A stretch of DNA of 64,000 nucleotides from Bacteroidales bacterium UBA1215 (GTDB taxonomy: Bacteria > Bacteroidota > Bacteroidia > Bacteroidales > WCHB1-69): positions 13,102 through 77,101 of the forward strand of contig DBXJ01000034.1 in the NCBI GenBank assembly GCA_002309475.1, in the 5' to 3' direction. The notes beneath the pieces are model-generated. The model was given only the letters and a program-made list of their open reading frames with translations, made no database searches and was not told where the DNA came from. Below, one piece after another: positions 17,008 to 25,807 of this stretch. Position 1 is the stretch's first letter. Each line of letters starts with the position of its first letter. A program made the position numbers and the translations under genes.

Positions 17008-17493
17008 CTACTTACAACAAGAATAAATTATCGTTACCACTATAGACGCAATGGATAGAACAATAGTAGTTCCTATACCATACACTGCTGCACGAAAAGC
17101 TGACCTATTTGCTGTATCAAACTGTTTCCACAAATAGCAAAAATTATTTGCTCGTTCAACTATAACCTTCTTTTTCTTTTGATTGTTTTGTGGGAATAGT
17201 TCCTTTTGGGTTCTATACCCCAAAGCGATTTCTTCACTGTTTATTCCATTGCAAGCACGACATTTACGATAAACAGGTTTGCCTTCCCCATCCTCTCGAC
17301 TTATTTTTACTAAACCCTCCCAGTAATATTGAGGTCTAATTTGTCTTTTTGTTTTTTTACATATAAGACTACCAAGGCTTTTACTATAAACCAATGCAAA
17401 ATTTTCATAATCTATGGTTTTATCCATAAAATCTTGTGGAATATTTTCTACTTTAAATGTATTTATTTCTTCTTTATTATTATTTTTACACAT
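17008..17493 (-). CDS. Orphan protein with C-terminal membrane anchor
   Basis: A 161-residue protein of no recognised family. About residues 35-110 are hydrophilic with paired cysteines (LICKKTKR and YRKCRACNG), possibly a small metal-binding knuckle. Residues about 133-158 form one hydrophobic helix (AVYGIGTTIVLSIASIVV) ending in two cysteines and a lysine, so it is probably tail-anchored. It lies between the right end of the IS and the two giant repeat proteins, on the same strand as both, and could be the last gene of their transcript. The flanks are AT-rich with no clear promoter motif. Confidence 0.5.
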   Translation of the reverse strand: MCKNNNKEEINTFKVENIPQDFMDKTIDYENFALVYSKSLGSLICKKTKRQIRPQYYWEGLVKISREDGEGKPVYRKCRACNGINSEEIALGYRTQKELFPQNNQKKKKVIVERANNFCYLWKQFDTANRSAFRAAVYGIGTTIVLSIASIVVTIIYSCCK

Positions 17494-17552
17494 ATTCTAT
17501 ATTTTTATTTATCATTTAATATAAAATTCTTTAAATTACTAAAATATATTTT

Positions 17553-20500
17553 CTATTGATTTACATTTCGTACTAAACGAATAGAAAGACCAAAATAACG
17601 ATTTAAGGTTATTGATGGATTAAGATCGTACGAACCAAAAGTCAAGTAATAAGCGTAATCGCTATTGTAACACGTAGATGACCAATAGTAACCACCTGGG
17701 CCGGCAGCATTAATAGAAACTCTTTTGCGATTACCCGCAGACGGCAAAAAAACACAACCCGCAGCATCCATCTTGGCCCAATCATTTACATTGATAATAT
17801 TTGATGTATGCAACGCATTTTGTGTATTGGGATTATTTAATAGATAAATAGATGTACTCCAATCATCAGGCACAATAATTAAACCTTCAACACCATTGAT
17901 AGTGGCTTTTGCATAACGTATGCCTGAAATAGTACTACGCGTATTCAACAGATAAGCCCATTCATTTTGAGTCAATGTACGCCATGTACCCGGTGCATCA
18001 GTCGTATTCGTTTTAGGATTATAAATGGCATTATACACGCCCCAGTCATAATTAGTTCCTGAAATATTGATACTACCATTTCCATAATCCGAATAATTTG
18101 TACTTGTTGTATAAGGATATTTATTATTATATCCGCTGGTACCCCAACCAAATAAATCTATCCATCCGGAGTATGAAGAATCTATGTTGCTATTATTTGT
18201 ACCAATAGTATCCCATTGTTGAGGAGCAAATCTCCATGTGCCTGCAGCAGTTCCATTACCTGCCACTACATGAGTGGTGGCAGTAGTTCCACCATTCTTG
18301 GCACTCCATTGCAGATTGCCGGGTGAAAATAACACCTTTTGTGTGGCAGAAACGGAAAATTGTGCATTACTTTGTGTTGCCGGAGTAGTAAATGTATCTT
18401 GGTTGCCGTAAGCTGTACCTGCAGCATTGGTTGCATAGGCTCGAACATAATAAGTTGTACCTGATTTTAATCTGGTGATATTACTTGTAAAACTACCAAT
18501 ACCACTGCTATCGGAAGTATGGTTGCTATTTATGGTAGGATTGGGCAATGTATCCCAACAAATTCCTCGGGCTATTACCACGGCTCCACCATTAGACGTG
18601 ATAATTCCTCCGCTAACTGCAGAACTATCGGTTATATTACTTACCACTATGGTAGTAAGTATGGGAATTGTAATGTTTGCTTTTGTAGTAAACGTCACTT
18701 GATTGCCATATGTAATACCTGCAGCATTGGTTGCATAGGCTCGAACATAATAAGTAGTATTACTTGTTAAGCCGGTAAGATTGCTTGTAAAACTACCTGT
18801 ATCTAATCCATTGTTTGTATGATTATCATTTATAGTAGGATTTGGAGAGGTACTCCAACATATTCCACGAGTTGTAACCATAGAACCTCCATCTGAGATT
18901 ATATTGCCTCCGCTAACTGCAGAACTATCTGTTATGTTACTTGCTACTATAGTGTTAATTACAGGTAAATTTTGAACTAAATTGCTAACATCTTGAACAA
19001 GGCGAACAGAAAGACCAAGATCGGTATAATAACTGTACAAAGGATTTACACTGATCGAATCAAATTTCAATTCGTATGCGTATTTATTATTTATAATAGA
19101 CATATTTGCAGACCAATAAAATCCGGTATAATTAACATGAAAGGTCGAAGTCCCACTACGGTCTCCTGCTGCAGGTAGGAAGACACAACCTGATCTTTCC
19201 ATATATAACCAATCCAATCCTTTAATAGTATTAGAACTATATGGTGCATTTAAAGTATTAGGCATACTAAATTTGTTAGATGAGAGATAACAAGTGTCAG
19301 GAACAATAATTAAACCTCTCACTCCATTCACCACAGCTTTTGCATAACGTATGCCGGATGAGGTTGTACGAGTATTCAACAAATAATTCCATTCATCTTT
19401 GGTCAAAGTTCGCCATGTCCCCGGAGCATCTGTATGATTGGTTTTAGAATTATAAATAGCATTATACACACCCCAATCATAATTAGTACCTGATATATCG
19501 TTACTCCCATTGCCATAATTCGAAATTGTACCACCATTAGGATTATTATTATTATATCCGCTTGATCCCCAATAAAATAAGTCTATCCATCCAGTATAAG
19601 AAGTATCTATTAACCTCCTATTATTGACACCAATGGTATCCCACTGATTGGGGGCAAAACGCCATGTTCCGGTAGCAGTACCATTTCCTACTACTGCATG
19701 AGTAGTGGCAGTATTACCACCATTGGTGACACTCCACTGCAAATTGCCAGATGAAAATAACACCTTTTGTGTGTCAGTAACGGAAAATAGTAAATTAGGC
19801 GTTGGAAGAGTTATAAATTCAACTTGATTGCCGTATGCTGTACCGCCAGCATTGGTAGCGTATGCTCGAACATAATACTTGGTGTAGCCATATAAATTAG
19901 TAAGATAGCCTACAAAATTACCTGTATCACTACCATTACTTGTATGATAATCATTAATAGTAGGATTAGGAGAAGTACTCCAACATATTCCACGAGTAGT
20001 TACCATAGCACCTCCATCTGAAGTTATATAACCTCCACAAACTGCAGAACTACCAGTTATATTACTGGCTATTATAGTGTTAACTACTGGTAAATTTCGT
20101 ATTGGTTTGTTAATATCATGAACAAGGCGAACAGACAAACCATATCTGCGCCACCTACTTCCCCAACCGACACTTTGATTGGAAAACCCAATATAACTCG
20201 CACCTGTTTCAGTAACGTTCCTAGCCGACCAGTATACACCACTGGAACCGATATAGATGACCGAATCCCAACTATTACGCCTGCCGGCAGCTGGAAGAAA
20301 AACACAACCTGCAGAATCCAATTTCACCCAATCTAAAGCATTAATCACGTTGGAAATAAATGTTGCACTTTTTATATTTGTACTATCCAATGCATATATA
20401 GAGTTACTCCAATTGTCAGGAACAATAATTAAACCATTCACTCCATTCACCACAGCTTTAGCATAACGAATACCAGATAGAGTATTTCGTGTACTTAGCA

Positions 20501-22532
20501 AATACCCCCATTCATCCCCATATTCATCAACCCATCCTTTTAAGGTACGCCATGTACCTGGAGCATTTGTAGTTTGTGTTTTGGAATTATAAATAGCATT
20601 ATACACGCCCCAATCATAATTGGTATTTGAAATACTACTACTTCCATTACCATAAAGTGTATCTATAGGAATAGCCATATAAGGATATTTATTATTATAC
20701 CCACTGGTGCCCCAGCCAAACAAATCTATCCATCCGGTATAGGTAGAATAAATGTTCATGTTATCGGCACCAATTGTATCCCACTGATTAGGAGCAAAAC
20801 GCCATGTGCCTGCCGCCGTTAGATTGTCTGCTATTGTATGAGTAGTGAGAGTATCTCCTCCATTAGTGGGACTCCATTGAAGATTTCCGGGTGAAAAATA
20901 CACATATTTACCATTACCAACGGAAAATGATTTATCTAACACTGCGATAAAACTAATTTGATTTCCATATGCCGTATCAAAGGCGTTGATAGCATAAGCA
21001 CGAACATAATATATCTTACCTAATTCAAGTCCTACTAAATGGCTAGTAAAACTTCCAATCCCTGACCCATCAATAGTGTGATTATCATTAATAGTTGGAT
21101 ATTGTGAAGTACTCCAGCACACACCTCGTGCTGTAACCATAGTTCCTCCATCTGAACTTATCTTACCTCCGCAAATAGCAGAATTTTCAGTTACATTACT
21201 TACATCTATGGTAGTAAGTATCGGAATTGTAGTATTTGCAGTAAACGACACTTGGTTGCCGTATGCTGTTCCAGCAGCATTGGTAGCGTAAGCTCGAACA
21301 TAATAAGTAGTATTCTTTGTTAAGCCGGTAAGATTGCTTGTAAAACTACCCGTACCGGAACCATTAGTCGTGTGATTATCATTAATAGTTGGATTTTGTG
21401 AAGTACTCCAGCACACACCTCGTGCTGTAACTTGTGCGCCTCCATCGGATGTGATATTTCCTCCGCTTGTTGCTGAACTATCCGTTATATTGCTTGCCGT
21501 AAAGGTATTTATTGTTGGTAATGTTGCCGGTATTGCCGTAACAAAGACTATCTCATTACCAAAGGCCGTTCCTACACTATTGGTAGCATACGCTCGAACA
21601 TAATACGTAGTATTACCAGTTAAGTTGGTAATATTACTTGTAAAATTACCTATACCACTGCCATCTGTTGTGTGATTCCCGTTGATAGTAGGATTATGAG
21701 ACGTACCCCAACATACTCCTCGTGCTGTTACTTGTGAGCCTCCATCAGATGTGATATTGCCTCCACTAACAACAGATGTTTCGGTTATATTGCTTGCCGT
21801 AATAGTACTTAGTTTTGGTAAAGTAGTTGGTTGTGTAGCATTGAATTTTAAACTAAATGTTTGTGTATTGCCTTGTGCTTGCGTAATACGTTGGCTTTCT
21901 TCCATATTACCATTAATAGTAGCATATCCTACATATTCCATCATATCTCCATAGCTAAATGGTTGCGAGGATTGCCGTTTTTGAATTTTGGAGGTTTGTT
22001 CCTCTGAAAGCGGCAAGGTACTTCTAAACTTTATATAATTATCCCCGGAATGCCCTACATTAACGAGTTTTTGTACCATACGCCCTTCTAAGGTGTTTAC
22101 CACCAAGAAATAAACTTGTGGTTTCTGGAAACCTATGTCAAAATGATTGATTCCGGCTTCTAATTGCGAACTAAACTCCATCACTCGCTGACCGGTTATA
22201 TTATACACAGCCATATACACTTCCTCACTTTGTGGTATCGTAAGCAATACCGAACTTGTACCATTGAAAGGATTGGGATACGAAAAAAGCCCTATTCCCT
22301 GTTCTTGAACATCGGAAATGCCTGTTTTATTGGTAAGTGTGAGTACCGTATCCGGCCAATAAATTGTTTCTTGCCAACTTTTGGTTAAATTAGTAACAAC
22401 CACTTTGTTGAGTTGTACATATCTATTGGTTGCATCTCTACCTGTAAAAGTAAGTGACACTGTCTGTGCTGATACAGTTGCTATGCTACATAAACAACCT
22501 AAAATAAATGTCAAAAAATTTATCTTTTTCAT
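17553..22532 (-). CDS. Giant secreted modular protein: Por-like domain, six FN3-like and three lectin/FISUMP-like modules
   Basis: This is a 1659-residue exported protein. Layout: signal peptide (1-22, ending VSAQ); an all-beta N-terminal part with a Por-type sorting-like domain (about 83-163, SYPNPFNG ... VYFLVVNT ... LVNVG); three FN3-like modules (about 237-530); lectin-like module A1 (about 531-805); FN3-like (about 810-905); A2 (about 912-1180); two FN3-like (about 1187-1380); A3 (about 1385-1659). FN3-like modules share RGVCWSTS and TTYYVRAYATNA. Lectin-like modules share GNLQWS, TWRFAPNQWDTIG, TWRTLTKDEW, RYAKA, GLIIVPD, GCVFLP, YWSA and a final GLSVRLV. Between GCVFLP and GLSVRLV the three copies differ strongly. 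It probably binds ligands at the cell surface. It lies 51 bases after the paralogous gene and is probably co-transcribed with it. Confidence 0.85.
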   Translation of the reverse strand: MKKINFLTFILGCLCSIATVSAQTVSLTFTGRDATNRYVQLNKVVVTNLTKSWQETIYWPDTVLTLTNKTGISDVQEQGIGLFSYPNPFNGTSSVLLTIPQSEEVYMAVYNITGQRVMEFSSQLEAGINHFDIGFQKPQVYFLVVNTLEGRMVQKLVNVGHSGDNYIKFRSTLPLSEEQTSKIQKRQSSQPFSYGDMMEYVGYATINGNMEESQRITQAQGNTQTFSLKFNATQPTTLPKLSTITASNITETSVVSGGNITSDGGSQVTARGVCWGTSHNPTINGNHTTDGSGIGNFTSNITNLTGNTTYYVRAYATNSVGTAFGNEIVFVTAIPATLPTINTFTASNITDSSATSGGNITSDGGAQVTARGVCWSTSQNPTINDNHTTNGSGTGSFTSNLTGLTKNTTYYVRAYATNAAGTAYGNQVSFTANTTIPILTTIDVSNVTENSAICGGKISSDGGTMVTARGVCWSTSQYPTINDNHTIDGSGIGSFTSHLVGLELGKIYYVRAYAINAFDTAYGNQISFIAVLDKSFSVGNGKYVYFSPGNLQWSPTNGGDTLTTHTIADNLTAAGTWRFAPNQWDTIGADNMNIYSTYTGWIDLFGWGTSGYNNKYPYMAIPIDTLYGNGSSSISNTNYDWGVYNAIYNSKTQTTNAPGTWRTLKGWVDEYGDEWGYLLSTRNTLSGIRYAKAVVNGVNGLIIVPDNWSNSIYALDSTNIKSATFISNVINALDWVKLDSAGCVFLPAAGRRNSWDSVIYIGSSGVYWSARNVTETGASYIGFSNQSVGWGSRWRRYGLSVRLVHDINKPIRNLPVVNTIIASNITGSSAVCGGYITSDGGAMVTTRGICWSTSPNPTINDYHTSNGSDTGNFVGYLTNLYGYTKYYVRAYATNAGGTAYGNQVEFITLPTPNLLFSVTDTQKVLFSSGNLQWSVTNGGNTATTHAVVGNGTATGTWRFAPNQWDTIGVNNRRLIDTSYTGWIDLFYWGSSGYNNNNPNGGTISNYGNGSNDISGTNYDWGVYNAIYNSKTNHTDAPGTWRTLTKDEWNYLLNTRTTSSGIRYAKAVVNGVRGLIIVPDTCYLSSNKFSMPNTLNAPYSSNTIKGLDWLYMERSGCVFLPAAGDRSGTSTFHVNYTGFYWSANMSIINNKYAYELKFDSISVNPLYSYYTDLGLSVRLVQDVSNLVQNLPVINTIVASNITDSSAVSGGNIISDGGSMVTTRGICWSTSPNPTINDNHTNNGLDTGSFTSNLTGLTSNTTYYVRAYATNAAGITYGNQVTFTTKANITIPILTTIVVSNITDSSAVSGGIITSNGGAVVIARGICWDTLPNPTINSNHTSDSSGIGSFTSNITRLKSGTTYYVRAYATNAAGTAYGNQDTFTTPATQSNAQFSVSATQKVLFSPGNLQWSAKNGGTTATTHVVAGNGTAAGTWRFAPQQWDTIGTNNSNIDSSYSGWIDLFGWGTSGYNNKYPYTTSTNYSDYGNGSINISGTNYDWGVYNAIYNPKTNTTDAPGTWRTLTQNEWAYLLNTRSTISGIRYAKATINGVEGLIIVPDDWSTSIYLLNNPNTQNALHTSNIINVNDWAKMDAAGCVFLPSAGNRKRVSINAAGPGGYYWSSTCYNSDYAYYLTFGSYDLNPSITLNRYFGLSIRLVRNVNQ
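17560..17745 (-). other. Hypervariable segment of lectin-like module A3
   Basis: Last ~60 codons of the gene, between GCVFLPSAG and GLSIRLV. The scaffold GxYWSS, YAYYLTF and LNPS is kept, while interleaved residues (for example KRVSINAAGPGG, CYNSDY) differ from the other four copies. Confidence 0.6.
18985..19180 (-). other. Hypervariable segment of lectin-like module A2
   Basis: The segment between GCVFLPAAG and GLSVRLV keeps YWSA, YAYELKFDS and VNP but has unique interleaved residues such as TFHVNYTG, NMSIINNK and LYSYYTD. Confidence 0.6.
20105..20295 (-). other. Hypervariable segment of lectin-like module A1
   Basis: The most divergent of the five: the frame keeps GCVFLPAAG, VYWSA and YGLSVRLV, but the interior (RNVTETGASYIGF, WGSRWRR) is unlike the others. 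Its DNA is less AT-rich than its surroundings (51 of 120 G or C in 20101-20220 by hand count). Confidence 0.6.
21855..22532 (-). repeat. Near-identical duplicated 5' region, copy 1
   Basis: About the first 225 codons of this gene match those of the neighbouring gene at 24835-25517 almost base for base. The main change is around residues 31-39 (RYVQLNKVV against NYVQLDSIT). Confidence 0.85.
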
Positions 22533-22583
22533 ATCTTTTACCTAAAATTCAATGTTATAGTATTTATTAGAAACCTTTATTTT

Positions 22584-25517
22584 TTATTGCACATTCTTCA
22601 CAAGACGGACAGAGTGACCAATGTAGCAATCCACAATAACCGATGGATTTAAAGAATACCTAGAAATAGATAAATAATAAGCCTCACCGCTTGTGAAATT
22701 TGTAGTTGACCAATAGTAGGCAGAAAAAAAGACATCATAAACTGAAGTTCCAATACGATAGCCGGTAGAAGGCAGAAAGACACAACCCGCATTCTCCATT
22801 GTTGTCCAATCTGCATTACTAATAATATTAGATGCATAAGTCGCACTTGGTGTATTAGTACTATCCAATGCATGGATAGAGGTACTCCAATTGTCAGGAA
22901 CAATAATTAAACCACCTTTTCCCCATACTGTAGCTTTCGCATAACGTAATCCGGATAAAGTAGTACGAGTATTCAACAAATACGTCCATTCATCTTTGGT
23001 TAATGTACGCCATGTGCCCGGAGCATCAGTGGTATTGGTTTTAGGATTATAAATAGCATTATACACTCCCCAATCATAATTAGTACCTGCAATATTGTTA
23101 TTGCCATTTCCATAATCTGTTCCTGTAATACTAGTCATATATGGATATTTATTATTATATCCGCTGGTACCCCAACCAAACAAGTCTATCCATCCGGTAT
23201 CGGTGGAAGATATGCTACTATTGGTAGATCCTATTTTATCCCATTGATTAGGGGCAAAACGCCATGTTCCGGCTGCAGTACCATTGCCTGCTACTATATG
23301 AGTGGTGGCAGTATTGCCTCCATTGGTGGCACTCCATTGTAAGTTGCCGGGAGAAAATAAAACCTTTTGTGTGGCAGAAACTGAAAATTGTGTATCAGAC
23401 TTCACTCCTGTAGTAGAAAACGTCACTTGATTGCCGTAAGCTGTACCTGCTGCATTGGTAGCATAGGCTCGAACATAATAAGTAGTATTACTTGTTAAGC
23501 CCGTAAGATTGCTTGTAAAACTTCCAGCACCGGAACCATTAGTTGTGTGATTAGTATTGATAGTAGGATTAGGAGAGGTACTCCAACATACTCCCCGAAC
23601 TACAACCGAAGAACCTCCATTTGAAGTGATATTGCCACCACTTACGGCTGTACTATCGGTTATATTGCTCACTCTTATAGTATTGACTATAGGCAATATG
23701 GCAACATTCCGAACAAGGCGGACAGAAAGACCGTAGCAGTGGTTGCGGTCCCACGAGGGACCTAGACCGCTCGAATCGAAGGACAAAACGTACGCGTGAC
23801 CTCTATCGTAGTACGTAGCCGACCAGTAGGTGCCGTCATCAACGACATATTTGACCGAAGTCCCAATACGGTTGCCGGCAGCAGGCAGGAAGACACAACC
23901 TACATTTTCCATTTTAGCCCAGTCAGTTGCACCAATAATATTGGATGTATATGCCGCACTTGCTGTATTCACGTTTGTTAATGGATAATAAGTATTACTA
24001 CAATTATCCGGAACAATGATTAAACCCACAATTCCACATACTGTAGCTTTAGCATATCGTATGCTAGATAAGGTAGGACGAGTATTTAACAAATAAACCA
24101 ATTCGTCTTTTGTCAATGTACGCCAAGTACCTGGTGCATCGGTGGTACTAGTTTTAGGATTATAAATAGCATTATAAACGCCCCAATCATAATAAGTGCC
24201 TGAAATATTGTTGCTCCCATTGCCATAATCTCTGTATGAGGTACTTGTCATATACGGAAATTTTTGATTATATCCGCTGGTGCCCCAACCAAACAAGTCT
24301 ATCCAACCGGTATAGGTAGAGGAAATATTTCCATTGTTTGCCCCGATGGTATCCCATTGGTGTGGAGCAAAACGCCATGTACCTGCAGCAGTGCCATTGC
24401 CTGCCACTATATGGGTGGTAGCGGTATTGCCCCCATTGGTGGCACTCCATTGCAAATTTCCGGGAGAAAATATTACAGAATCGGTAGCACTAACAGAAAA
24501 TACGGGAGAATTAATTTTTGCATCTGTGGTAAATGTAACTTGGTTACCATACGCTGTACCAGCAGAATTGGTAGCGTATGCACGTAAGTAATAGGTTGTT
24601 CCTGCTGTAAGTCCGGTCATATTACTTGTAAAACTGCCTGTATCTAAACCATCGGTTGTATGATTATTGCTAATGGTGGGATTAGACGTTGTATCCCAAC
24701 AAATACCGCGGGCTGTTACCGAAGATCCTCCATCGGATGTAATATGGCCTCCACTAACTGCCGATGTGGTAGTAATATTACTGGCTGTGAATGTATTTAA
24801 TGTTGGTAATATTGCCTTTGTTACATCAAATTGTAAAATAAATGTTTGTGATGTTCCTTGTGCCTGCGTAATACGTTGGCTTTCTTCCATATTACCATTA
24901 ATAGTAGCATATCCCATATATTCCATCATATCTCCATAACTAAATGGTTGCGAGGATTGCCGTTTTTGAATTTTGGAGGTTTGTTCCTCTGAAAGCGGCA
25001 AGGTACTTCTAAACTTTATATAATTATCCCCGGAATGCCCTACATTAACGAGTCTTTGTACCATACGCCCTTCTAAGGTGTTTACCACCAAGAAATAAAC
25101 TTGTGGTTTCTGGAAACCTATGTCAAAATGATTGATCCCGGCTTCTAATTGCGAACTAAACTCCATTACTCGCTGACCTGTAATATTATACACAGCCATA
25201 TACACTTCCTCACTTTGTGGTATCGTAAGCAATACCGAACTTGTACCATTGAAAGGATTGGGATATGAAAAAAGACCTATCTCCTGTTCTTGAACATCGG
25301 AAATACCTGTTTTATTGGTAAGTGTGAGTACTGTATCCGGCCAGTAAATTGTTTCTTGCCAACTTTTGGTTAAATTGGTAATTGTTATGCTATCCAATTG
25401 CACATAATTATTGGTAGCATCTCTACCTGTAAATGTAAGTGATACTGTCTGTGCTGATACAGTTGCTATACTGCATAAACAACCTAAAATAAATGTTAAA
25501 AAATTTATCTTTTTCAT
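22584..25517 (-). CDS. Secreted modular protein: Por-like domain, two FN3-like and two lectin/FISUMP-like modules
   Basis: A 977-residue shorter paralogue of the next gene downstream. Signal peptide (1-22); N-terminal Por-type sorting-like domain (about 83-163); FN3-like module (about 234-333); lectin-like module B1 (about 339-605); FN3-like (about 606-705); B2 (about 709-977). B1 and B2 have the same scaffold as the other three copies (GNLQWSATNGG, TWRFAP, GWIDLFGWGTSGYN, YDWGVYNAIYNPKT, GLIIVPDN, GCVFLP, SVRLV) but different residues in the last 60 positions. No sorting domain or anchor is at the C-terminus. It is the first gene of the pair, with a TATCTTTGC motif about 140 bases upstream. 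The fold call rests on resemblance to FISUMP/formylglycine-type C-lectin domains. Confidence 0.85.
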   Translation of the reverse strand: MKKINFLTFILGCLCSIATVSAQTVSLTFTGRDATNNYVQLDSITITNLTKSWQETIYWPDTVLTLTNKTGISDVQEQEIGLFSYPNPFNGTSSVLLTIPQSEEVYMAVYNITGQRVMEFSSQLEAGINHFDIGFQKPQVYFLVVNTLEGRMVQRLVNVGHSGDNYIKFRSTLPLSEEQTSKIQKRQSSQPFSYGDMMEYMGYATINGNMEESQRITQAQGTSQTFILQFDVTKAILPTLNTFTASNITTTSAVSGGHITSDGGSSVTARGICWDTTSNPTISNNHTTDGLDTGSFTSNMTGLTAGTTYYLRAYATNSAGTAYGNQVTFTTDAKINSPVFSVSATDSVIFSPGNLQWSATNGGNTATTHIVAGNGTAAGTWRFAPHQWDTIGANNGNISSTYTGWIDLFGWGTSGYNQKFPYMTSTSYRDYGNGSNNISGTYYDWGVYNAIYNPKTSTTDAPGTWRTLTKDELVYLLNTRPTLSSIRYAKATVCGIVGLIIVPDNCSNTYYPLTNVNTASAAYTSNIIGATDWAKMENVGCVFLPAAGNRIGTSVKYVVDDGTYWSATYYDRGHAYVLSFDSSGLGPSWDRNHCYGLSVRLVRNVAILPIVNTIRVSNITDSTAVSGGNITSNGGSSVVVRGVCWSTSPNPTINTNHTTNGSGAGSFTSNLTGLTSNTTYYVRAYATNAAGTAYGNQVTFSTTGVKSDTQFSVSATQKVLFSPGNLQWSATNGGNTATTHIVAGNGTAAGTWRFAPNQWDKIGSTNSSISSTDTGWIDLFGWGTSGYNNKYPYMTSITGTDYGNGNNNIAGTNYDWGVYNAIYNPKTNTTDAPGTWRTLTKDEWTYLLNTRTTLSGLRYAKATVWGKGGLIIVPDNWSTSIHALDSTNTPSATYASNIISNADWTTMENAGCVFLPSTGYRIGTSVYDVFFSAYYWSTTNFTSGEAYYLSISRYSLNPSVIVDCYIGHSVRLVKNVQ
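22590..22780 (-). other. Hypervariable segment of lectin-like module B2
   Basis: The segment between GCVFLPSTG and HSVRLV keeps YYWSTT, AYYLS and LNPS with unique residues YDVFFSA, NFTSGE and VIVDCYI. Confidence 0.6.
23701..23890 (-). other. Hypervariable, GC-rich segment of lectin-like module B1
   Basis: The segment keeps GTYWSATYY, AYVLSFDSSGL and YGLSVRLV. Its base composition is unlike the rest of the gene: 67 of 120 bases in 23701-23820 are G or C by hand count, against 39 of 120 in the matching part of B2 (22621-22740). The GC increase includes silent positions. Confidence 0.7.
24835..25517 (-). repeat. Near-identical duplicated 5' region, copy 2
   Basis: Partner of 21855-22532, covering signal peptide, Por-like domain and the following linker. 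The high identity points to a recent duplication or ongoing gene conversion. Confidence 0.85.
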
Positions 25518-25654
25518 ATCTTATAATGTTTATTCTATCAATACAATAACTAAAAATTTTATTTTTTTGTTAAATTTTTAAAATTCTCATTTTCAGCATT
25601 ATATCTTCTCAAAAATCTAAAGTTATTCTATACCAAATATAATACTATAAAAGT

Positions 25655-25663
25655 GCAAAGATA
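25655..25663 (-). promoter_or_regulatory. Promoter -7 motif for the giant-protein pair
   Basis: TATCTTTGC on the minus strand, about 138 bases upstream of the ATG at 25517. This implies a longer AT-rich 5' untranslated region than is usual in this window. The rest of 25518-25745 shows no gene. Confidence 0.65.
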
Positions 25664-25744
25664 GCATTTTTTCTTCATTTTATAAACTCTAACCTGAACT
25701 TTTTAAAAATCAAATTGATTTTTTCTTAAAAAATTATTTTCTAA

Positions 25745-25794
25745 TTCAAATTTTTGTTGTACTTTTGCAAGCTGAAAATACAAAATTTTTGTAT
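25745..25794 (+). promoter_or_regulatory. AbiE promoter with adjacent palindrome
   Basis: The TACTTTTGC -7 motif is at 25760-25768. It lies in a 35-base stretch (25745-25779) matching the promoter region of the downstream ATPase gene at 33 of 35 positions. It is followed by the palindrome ATACAAAATTTTTGTAT (25778-25794), a plausible operator, since AbiEi-type antitoxins are known to repress their own promoters through inverted repeats. Confidence 0.65.
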
Positions 25795-25807
25795 ATACAG
25801 CTTGCTT

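Noticed and set aside
17553..25517. Long repeated DNA resembling a satellite or CRISPR-like array
   Set aside because: The repeats are in frame, of protein-domain length (about 100 and 270 residues) and diverged, so they are coding modules, not an array of short repeats with spacers.
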